A DNA stretch of 64,000 bases, from contig CM028339.1 of the NCBI GenBank assembly GCA_016647705.1, positions 21,316,803 to 21,380,802 of the forward strand, in the 5' to 3' direction. How positions within the stretch are numbered: position 1 is the stretch's first letter; each line of letters starts with the position of its first letter. A model generated the notes under the pieces. That model was not told where the DNA came from. It made no database searches and saw nothing but the letters and a program-made list of their open reading frames with translations. Made by a program: the position numbers and the translations under genes. The DNA is from Eucommia ulmoides. Its lineage: Eukaryota; Streptophyta; Magnoliopsida; Garryales; Eucommiaceae. Below, in pieces: positions 55,895-64,000 of the stretch.

Positions 55895-57528
55895 TGTTAG
55901 CTCAATGTACTACCCAAGAGATGGTGAATTGGGTAGTTTAAAATATTATATCTAATTGTTTCTTACTTGTTCGAAATTTTCATTAGATTTTATCTTCCTT
56001 AGCCAAAACATTTTAATGTATGCACACACAAACACAACTGAACAAAGTAGGGATAAAAATATTAACATGCTGAATTTTAGAGTAGTTCAACAAGCTACTT
56101 TTGTCTATGTCTACTTCCCTGAGCTCTCTTAGGGAATTAAATCCACTAATTTTAGATGTTTTTCTCAGGTGAGAAGCAAACCTTTATACCCATTTTGAGT
56201 ATAATTACACTTAAGTCTAAGTTACAAGTCTCACATATTCCAAAAAAAATCGCTTAGAGCTTCTACAAATATTTATAAAAATCAATTCCAATTTCTACCC
56301 GACTAAGTGTGATAGTAGTGAACACGATGAACTGATATTCAATTTGTTAATTTAGTGTTAATCCCGATAAAATTAAATTGTTTAACTCAATAAAAAATAT
56401 GCCGATTAGATTTTAAAGCACAAGACTTTAGATAATGATTTATAAATCTTCAATTGTTAATTTTCAGATAGAAAAAATACAAATATTTTCAATTAAGTCT
56501 TGAGTATTTGAAAAAAATGAGATTTAATCACAATTAATCAAATATATAGTTCAAGAAGATAAACATATAAAAATTCATGTTTCTGACATGATATTAATAA
56601 GGATGGATATCACTAGGATTGAAAGATGCAGATCAGTAAATGAATTTTAGCTCGAAAATGAAAATCTGCACAATCACTTAATGATTTCACAAAATTTGGC
56701 TCTCAAAGTTAGATTTCAAGATGATGATCACTCATATTTTTTTCTCGATATTTTTTTTCTCTTTTTTTTTGTTAATTTTAAATGAATTTTTAGGATATTT
56801 AATTCCTTAATTTTTAGAATCGTCCAACAATTACTAAGATCTAATTTTTTTGCCAAAAATGAAGCCCCATTTGGTCGATCGATCAGATCAAAACTTAAGT
56901 AATTTGAACACAATGGTTCTAACGAGCAATTGACTTATGAAGTCGGTCGGCTAAATTAATCAGTTTCTAATCATTTCACCTCATTATAACTTTAACCAAT
57001 CGAGCGTTCTAATTATTTGTCGACTGTTTCACTTCAAACATCAACCAAAACACTCTATATTATTCAATCGATTGAAACTTGAAATTTTTTATTTTACAAT
57101 TTAGTTGCAATCAGTTGAGCATATTTGTAATTTTGTTGACCAGTTTGAACTAATATATATCTACTTATGTATAAAAGTCAACTAAACACATTTATATTCA
57201 TACCCATGCATAACTAATGATAAACACTAACAAAATTAAGAATTTAAGAAATGTTTGAGTTTTGTGTGTGATCCTAATAGATTTGAAATGAAACTGACAA
57301 ATATAAGTGCATTTACCTTGAAAGATACAGAAAAATAATTTTGTCTTTGAAAAACTCTTGATCGTCTATTTGATTTGAATTGTCTTTTTCACTCCAAGTA
57401 CATGTTGGTTCTAATTAAAATCCACTAAACTGTAACACATCTCAAACAATATGATTAGTTCAGAAAACCATCAAGTTAATGTAATCATCAGAATCATCAA
57501 ATCGAGATGAAACCCTTTAGGGTTAACA
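55895..57528 (-). repeat. Copia 5' LTR (second minus-strand copy)
   Basis: Plus-strand ends TGTTAGCTC and GGGTTAACA give a perfect 5-bp terminal inverted repeat TGTTA/TAACA. Length 1634 bp. Homologous to 34705-36789 and to 31259-32510. A GTTGACTG/GGTCGATCG motif cluster lies at 56870-57150. The matching 3' LTR is missing. Confidence 0.8.
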
Positions 57529-57559
57529 ATATCCACTTCGTTTTACCTTGTATACATGC

Positions 57560-58162
57560 CAAGAATGCCAATCCAGTTAAGTCGGGTGGAAAACAAGGAC
57601 GTTAAAACCTTGTCCAACATTCCTAAAGACGGTCAGATCCTTTATTACCTGCACGACAACCAATTCTATTTCTACTTCGAGTTGTCTGCTTCTCCTTCTC
57701 ATTAACCAGGAAACCAGGAGGATGAAAACCATGAGCTCGAAATAAATATTATCACAAACGTCCTTTTTGAACTAGAAGAGACCGAGGATAAAGAAGGTGA
57801 GCCCTCGGGTACAGTATTTGTTCTATTTCCAATACTATCAAGTCTTTGTTTTTAATTTTAATTGACTTTTTGACATGTCAAGGAAGAAGATTTCCAAGCG
57901 GACCTTGTGGACAGTAAAGAGGAAGAATTCAACTATCACTACTGTTGTCATTGTTGCTGTTGCCAACAACACGGCCCCGTTGATGCTGTTTCACCTACTG
58001 AGAATGTCCCTATGGTGAATCTTACCGCCGAGAAGGTGAATCAGGCAAAGAAAAAGTAACACCTTCTTGGTGTTGAGATAAGGGACTCCCTAATAAAAAA
58101 AGACACAAAAAATGCCCCCCAAAAGTCCAAAAACAAGGGGGAAGAAAATGTTGGGGGGTTGT
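57560..58162 (+). pseudogene. Gene-like frame with possible intron, left part; function unknown
   Basis: Readable stretches are KDVKTLSNIPKDGQILYYLH (57600-57670), an acidic ELEINIITNVLFELEETEDK ending at a GTGAGC donor-like site (57798), and, after a TTGACATGTCAAG acceptor-like site (about 57885), DFQADLVDSKEEEFNYHYCC with a Cys/His-rich run, then AEKVNQAKKK and a stop. Whether the 85-bp gap is a true intron is inference. The frame is interrupted at 58163 by a family A solo LTR and seems to continue at 59758. I do not recognise the family; a transposon-derived frame is as likely as a host gene. Confidence 0.4.
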
Positions 58163-59757
58163 TGGTGGCCGCAATTTATGCGCTACCACTTTCACCGCAA
58201 GCGTACGAATCAAGTTTTAGTATAATGGACCTTTCGGTCGGGTATTGTATCCACAGGGATTGGTTGAGATTACTATCGAATACCGCGATTGTCTTTACCC
58301 GACTTTATCTAAGCGACAAAAATGGAATATAAAATTTAATACTAAAACTAAAATACTAATTTAACTATACTAATACTATATTGAGATAGTTTTGAGAGAA
58401 TAGGTTGTCTAGGGATTAGTTTCGTTTACGAATACGTGTTCGACCTCGTTTTAGTTTATATTAACGGCGTTCGACTTATATGACAATCTCAGTTCATAAA
58501 CTTTTCCACCACCTCTCTCGAGTGTAAGACGGGAGAATACGCGATTTCGTGTCAACGAAGAAGTCCCCTTCAACGTCTTAACGATCCTAGGCCGCGTGAG
58601 TCTCGCCCCAATATCATTGATTACACACAATCCAACTCCCTCCCGGGTTATTGAATCGTCGCATTGTGTTTACCCTATCGACAATCTCAGTTCTTAAACT
58701 GCCTCGTCACCTCTTCCGAGTGTAAGATGGGGGAATATGTGACTTCGCGTCAATGCCGAAGTCCCCCTCTACGTCTTAACGATTCTAGGTCACGTGAGTC
58801 TTGCCCTAAAGTCATCGATTGTCCACAATCCAACTCCCGACCGGGTTGTTGGATCGTGACGTTCGTTTATTCTAGTCCGAATCTAGGATTCATCAAACCC
58901 AGTATTCTCATAACATCATTCTCATAACATGATAAACAAACAATACAGTACACACAATCAAAATAACGAAGAACAACCGCAAACAAAACACAAACTCAAT
59001 TAAACAACGTATTCATAAATTATGTTCATAATCCCTAAACAACCTATGTTTAGCTAATGACCATAACAATGTATATAATGTAAAATGGCATAAACATGCT
59101 CAACAACTACCAAAATAAAGAAAACAAAGAGAAGAAACGAGCGACTTAGCCGATATTCGAAGAATTGGCGCTAGAACCGTCGAACGATCACTTCCCTCTT
59201 CATCTTCCACCTCGGGTTGAGAGCGCTCCCTAAAAAATCTCTGAAACTCACCCTGAAATATAGCCTAAGGGGTTGGGGGGGTGATTCCACCGGAAGAGAG
59301 GAGGAGAGAAAGGGTTTAAATAAACAAAATATTTAAAAAAATATCTTAAGACTGTGCAGAGCTGACTGCCGCGACAGTGGAGTATGTCGGTTTAAGGTTC
59401 GCCTAGGCGGTAGAGAAGGCGGTGGACTTGGTGACATCCTGCATTGTCAACGCCGTGGCAGTGGAAGTTCAGCAAGAATTGGTGCACTCTACATCTTCAC
59501 CGCCGCGGCGGAGGTCTGGACGTCGTGGCGGTGGGCTTTTTTCACAATATTGCCTCCTTGCTTGTTTTTCCACCGTTCTCTGACCGTTCTCAATACAATT
59601 TGATCGTTTATACTCCGATTTCATACTTTTTCACCCCACACACCTGTTTTAATATAAAAAGAATAAAAATATATTAAAACATATTAAACACGTAATAAAC
59701 GTACTTGAAAACTAACAATATTCGATTTGGAAATAGATAGGTAATTTACACTTATCA
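58163..59757 (-). mobile_element. Family A solo LTR (A2) with perfect target duplication
   Basis: Plus-strand ends are TGGTGGCCGC and CACTTATCA; the 5-bp duplication GTTGT flanks it (58158-58162, 59758-59762). Two internal modules (about 58500-58860). Palindromic modules around 59400-59540, including CACCGCCGCGGCGGAGG. No internal region or PBS adjoins. Confidence 0.9.
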
Positions 59758-60625
59758 GTTGTTCGAGAGCAAGCCTTTGATAATTCCAAGGAGGTCATGG
59801 CTTTCTCGACTACCGGTGATCCTGGTACCCCGGGCTCTGTATGAGCTCCTACGCCTTGGGTCCCCAAAGCTACCAAGTTTACAGTCGAGAAATCAATCAT
59901 CTCACAACCTGAGGTGGCTGGTTGTTGGGCCCAAACCCATATTTTGTCACGTGATTGTGATAAGACTTTTATCGAGCAGGCGAGTAACCAACTCAATTGT
60001 CTATTCTTGGCCAACGTATGGGTAATTTCTAAGCATATTTTCCTATTAAGAATTTTTACTTCTCATTTTGGTACTAAGGCATTTCTCTTTTGCTTTAAAA
60101 CTGATTCCCATTAAAACTCAATGACAAGAACAATAAGGCAACAAGAACAAAAGAGGTAATGAGGTTGACAAGAAGGCTAGAGTGGCTGATGACCTACTCC
60201 TCCCTAATCAGGGAAGGAATTGCATTGTCTAAAATAAAAAAATAGATTACGGAGATGGAGGAGGCAAAAAAGAATGCCTTGGCCAAGCTTGAGGTCGAGA
60301 AGGCTCAGTCACCTGATATCGAGGTTGCGGGGTGGAAAAATGTTAGATGACAAACTACGAAAACCAGGCCGAGGACAATAAAAGTGAATACGTCTACATC
60401 AAGTTTGAGAATTCCAAGCGTCATGTTGTCACAAAATACCCTGATGTATATTACAACAATATCTCCTATCTCGGGATCAGCCTTGATGCCATGATTGAAG
60501 ATTCCACAACTAGACTTTTGCCCAAGCCCAATCTCCAAGATATCGCCTACCATCTTCTGGTCGGGGACTATAACCAAGGTCCCCTACCCACGGTCGACAT
60601 GTTATCGGAGGGTCTTTCTATCCCC
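59758..60625 (+). pseudogene. Gene-like frame, right part; function unknown
   Basis: Continues the sequence left of the solo LTR. Readable pieces are ASNQLNCLFLANV (about 59980-60020), an Ala/Glu/Lys coiled-coil-like EMEEAKKNALAKLEVEKAQS (60250-60310), and NYENQAEDNKSEYVYIKFEN through YPDVYYNNISYLG to a Pro-rich tail (60352-60600), with frame changes between them. Coiled-coil followed by a short 'Y-x-DL' tail is common in gag-like frames of plant retroelements, so a transposon origin is likely. Ends where the Tat/Ogre-like LTR begins. Confidence 0.4.
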
Positions 60626-61952
60626 CAGCATTTTCAACACCACATTTTATTCCTCCCATTTTGTATCGGATCGAAAGTGCAAGTTCGGATAAAATTTAAA
60701 TTGAGGTTTGAAGGGAACAAATTTTTACTTTAGATTACATTGGATACTACAAAAAAAATAGCAAAAAAAAAAAAAAATACAAGAAAGCATAAAATGGTCA
60801 ATTTGACTAAATTCGGTATAAGTAAAAGTTTCGGATCAGTCTTGAATTTTCTAAAGTCCATGGGGACTAAAATGATATTATTAAAGATTGATTTTCAAGA
60901 AATCACTTTTAATGTGAATGAAAATTAGTTACTACCTTTTAACTTAAAGAAATTTTACCAATTGGCCTTGTTTCTTGTTTGGACCCCCTAAAATATTTAC
61001 TATCACTGGTTTCATCTTTTTGACACAAAAAATATTTCTTTAAATTTTTGTTCCAAGTACTAATTCTCAATAAATCAATGCAAAATTCTTGATTAAATCA
61101 AAGAAATTACCATGACAAGTTTAGTTACTCAAAATAATTAATGCTAAAGACATAGTTCAAAACCAGCCAAACCAAATGTCATCAAGACAAGCATTTAAGG
61201 CCCGTCATATCAAGTCCACATCATGAATTAAATGACCCAATAATGAGAATTAAATGATTAGATATATTCAATATATTTCTAGCAAAACATCTAGGATGGA
61301 AATCTAGTTCCTTGAAAAGTAAGTAACGGTTACAAAACTAATCGAATCTATTTTCCATCACATCATGCCATAAATGATCCATCAAATCAAGGTCACATCA
61401 AGAATTTAATGCTTGAAAAAACCTTTGAAGACTACATTCAAAGAATGAAGATATTATGATCAAAATATCTTAAGAAAACCTAGTTATTTCAAAAGTAACT
61501 AAACGGTTACAAAACTAATCGGATCAATTCTCATCCCATCAAAGGCATTAAATGCCCATTAAATCAAGTATCAAATAAAGAATTTAATACATAAGTAACA
61601 TGTAGAGACTACATTCATTGAATATCTAAGGGCATTTAATGCAAGTAACTGAATTAGTTTGAGTAACTCATACTTAGCAAGCAAACTGAATCGAAAAACA
61701 TTACATCAATCATTACATGACCTATGTGCCAACTAATGATGGCTAATGATGAGTAATTATTGACAATCATGAGCAATCACTACTTAGATATTTTAAAGAT
61801 TATGTAATCATTACAAAATCATAAAGAATCATAGTAAATCTTCAAGATTTGGCTCTAACCATGAAAGTGAGAGGGTTACACTTAGACCAAACAGACCCTG
61901 AGGAAAAGGCTAGGTAGGCCTACACATTGGGGAGTGCATAGGCTCCTCGAGC

Positions 61953-61960
61953 CTATAAAT
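61953..61960 (+). promoter_or_regulatory. LTR TATA box
   Basis: GCCTATAAATAGGCGACC is a textbook plant TATA box. Transcription would be expected to start near 61985, with a possible splice donor AGGTAAGTC about 230 bp downstream. Confidence 0.7.
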
Positions 61961-62791
61961 AGGCGACCTGTTTTCTCATTCCAAAGGGCTTGAACCAAGA
62001 ACTTCTCTCTTGAGCCTTCTCTCGTGTCTAGGAAATTCTCAATCTTTCTACTTCATAAACACTCTAAAATCTTGTAAAAAATGCATTAAAAAGTGTTCGT
62101 AAGATTCTTAGAACAAAATCTCAAGAAATTGTTAAGGAACAATCAAGAACAACTAAAAAGATCAAAGAATGAGAAGAAGAAAAATAGTTAGGGAAATACC
62201 ACTCCCCTACGTTAGGTAAGTCCTCTTAAACCAATATTTGATTTTGTTTAAATATCGTTATATTGATTGTATATAGCATATTTGGTTAGTTCTTAGATGC
62301 ATAGATCATGTACATAGTGTAAATATCAAAAAACATACCGAAAACATCTAGAATATGTAAAAAACAAAACATCAAGTTCATATCAAGAACATGTCAAGAA
62401 CATCAAGAACACCATGGGTCATGCATAGAATCTTTGATTCTCTCAAGAACACATGAAATCGAACTCCAATAAACTCAAAACAAACCTTTAACAAAGGACT
62501 ACTAACTACTGACTACTAACAACTAACATTTACTTTACTGAAATAGTCTAGATCATAGTCTGGCACTGTGTCACGGGCTTATGAACTAGCACCTTATATA
62601 TATATATATATAAGGTGTCACATATACGATATAGCATTGGAACATATACGATATATTTTCGTTTATTTTTAAACTAATAACCTAAACCTAAAAACTAAAC
62701 TTGCCTAAGAAACTAAGTTCAGTTGGAGTGTTTTTGACAAAATCAAAAGTGTCTATTCGCTAATTATCGGTGCGATTCTTGTTCTTATCTC

Positions 62792-62794
<3 letters not shown>

Positions 62795-62828
<34 letters not shown>
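62795..62828. repeat. Poly-A tract
   Basis: Uninterrupted A run of about 34 bases inside the LTR, directly before the 100-bp tandem copies. Confidence 0.9.
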
Positions 62829-62830
<2 letters not shown>

Positions 62831-62837
62831 TCTTCTC

Positions 62838-63110
62838 AATATGAACTATGTATTAACCTGATTCTTAACTACCTGAGATACGTAGGTAACCCACACACGG
62901 GTTCGGTCATTTGTTTCAACAAAAACTATCTTTTCAAGATGTACTATGTATTGGCCTAATTCTCAACAAACTGATATACATGGGCAACCCATACACAGGT
63001 TTGGTCACTTGTTCAATCAAAATCATCTTGAAAAGGTGAACTACATTTTGACCTGATTCCTCGTGAAAATCGAGATATGTAGGAAACTTTTATAGGTTCA
63101 GTTGACATAA
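62838..63110 (+). repeat. Three tandem copies of an about 100-bp unit in LTR
   Basis: Each copy begins near GAACTATGTATTAACCTGATTCT and continues with GATACGTAGGTAACCC and GGTTCGGTCA. Single related copies occur at about 23690 and 24640 in the 3' region of the other Tat/Ogre-like element. Confidence 0.7.
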
Positions 63111-63690
63111 AATATACAATTTTTTTTTTTTTATCTAATGTGTTTTATTTATTGTTGCTAATAGATAGTAAATATTTCTTGTTTCTTTACATAAAAAATG
63201 TATAAAAAAAAGACCAAAATTTAAAAAAAGAAAAGAAAAGGAATCATTGTGTTAAAAAAAGCAAAGGAAGTTAATTGGATGTTGTTTAAATGTGAAAATC
63301 TATTTTAGACTTAGGTACCGTCTTCGGACGAGTGTCATGGGGTGCTTAACATATTCCCTGAGCATAACCGACCCCAAAATTTTAAAAAATCTCTAGGGAA
63401 AGATCGAATGTTTTACGAGTCAAAACTTGGGTCATTTTAAAATAAAAAATGAATTTCTAAAATCTAAGTAACCTAACACACCATTTAACTTTATGCTAGG
63501 TGGTTACTCATTTTTTTAAACAAAATTCCGGCCCAATGACCGTTTTAAAATTGGCACCTAGAAAAGCCTCTAAAACAAGTTTTAAAAAATGAATGGATTT
63601 TTGAGGATTTTGAGAGAGAGGAACAAAAACTTATTTTCCTCTTCTTTCCATTCTCTTCTTCCTCTACTTTCAAAAATCCGGGGTGCGTTA

Positions 63691-64000
63691 AGCGTGAACA
63701 GGTTATGCTAGAGGATCCTTCATCTTAGGAACTTAATTCGAGGGCCGAGCAATAGAGTCAACTCCTACCTTAGTTTTTGTAGTTTTTTTAAATTTTTTTC
63801 TCAATTTCTTTGTAATCGCCCAAGAAGGTAGTTATGTCATGCCGCCAGGCTCTTGACATTTACTGAAAAATGCCTCCGAGCTCTTGACATTTAATGAAAA
63901 ATGTATGTTTTTGAATTTGTTTCGCGCCTTCGGTATTGTGATGCCCAAGTAGGATTCAACACCTAGAAATGTTTTGGCTTCTAAAATAAGTTGTTTCTCT
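63691..64000 (+). other. Possible leader after Tat/Ogre-like LTR
   Basis: Starts AAGCGTGAACAGGTTATGCTAGAGGATC, which can only weakly be aligned to the primer site and following bases at 4399-4430. GAGGGCCGAGC near 63740 is similar to text after the site at 4431. A 51-bp near-repeat with CTCTTGACATTTA-TGAAAAATG occurs twice (63850-63902). No gene seen. Confidence 0.35.

Larger units (their letters stand above)
60626..63690 (+). mobile_element. Tat/Ogre-like LTR (third copy, 3.06 kb)
   Basis: The left end is degenerate (CAACACCACATTTTATTCCTCCC against TGTAGATACTACATTTTGTCCCGCCC at 25571). GTTTGAAGGGA-CAAATTTT follows at the same offset in both. TATA box at 61953, AGGTAAGTC at 62214-62222, and a right part collinear with 30.66-31.09 and 3.98-4.40 kb, ending GGGTGCGTTA. 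The length equals the uninterrupted length of the 25571-31092 LTR. What follows resembles a leader, so it may be the 5' LTR of an element running out of the window. No target duplication could be read. Confidence 0.6.

Overview
The window looks like plant nuclear heterochromatin, very probably from an angiosperm. It is AT-rich and packed with nested LTR-retrotransposon debris. It also carries one decayed nuclear rDNA unit whose 18S, 5.8S and 26S sequences are recognisably plant-like. I found no intact host gene. Almost every open frame is short, low-complexity, or antisense to repeats or rRNA. The coding traces that can be recognised are broken retroelement frames (Copia gag and pol, Tat/Ogre-like gag, a Ty3/gypsy integrase end, an Athila-type accessory frame) plus one gene-like stretch of unknown function at 57.6-60.6 kb.

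Layout. 1-2.2 kb: end of a Copia LTR, its primer-binding site and a gag frame split by a tRNA-derived SINE. 2.2-31.1 kb: fragments that can be read as one giant Tat/Ogre-like element in plus orientation (LTR end and PBS at 4.4 kb, gag at 12.8-14.1 kb, tandem-repeat-rich 3' region at 23-25.4 kb, polypurine tract and 3' LTR at 25.57-31.09 kb). It is interrupted by a complete non-autonomous element of 'family A' (4991-12051), a family A solo LTR, a rearranged family A cluster (16.7-19.7 kb), a Copia solo LTR (19818-21488) and a 'family B' solo LTR (27801-30309); another family B solo LTR sits inside family A. 31.3-36.8 kb: a minus-strand Copia element with only gag left. 37.0-43.6 kb: a minus-strand Copia pol, split inside RNase H by a Ty3/gypsy element (37706-41933) that carries a family A fragment.

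43.6-50.7 kb: pseudo-rDNA (partial 18S, ITS1, 5.8S, ITS2, four 26S blocks, IGS subrepeats), interrupted by two family A LTRs. 50.7-53.7 kb: Athila-type frame split by a family A solo LTR. 53.7-57.5 kb: second copy of the minus-strand Copia gag element. 57.5-60.6 kb: gene-like sequence split by a family A solo LTR. 60.6-63.7 kb: another Tat/Ogre-like LTR with a clear TATA box.

The dominant theme is family A, an LTR family with a tRNA-Asp primer site, present as ten LTR copies or fragments. Several have target-site duplications that can be read directly, so the order of insertions can be reconstructed. The most distinctive features are its palindromic CACCGCC-NN-GGCGGTG modules, a variable-copy module inside the LTR, and twin hairpins in the internal region. 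Family assignments come from reading motifs by eye; no database search was possible.
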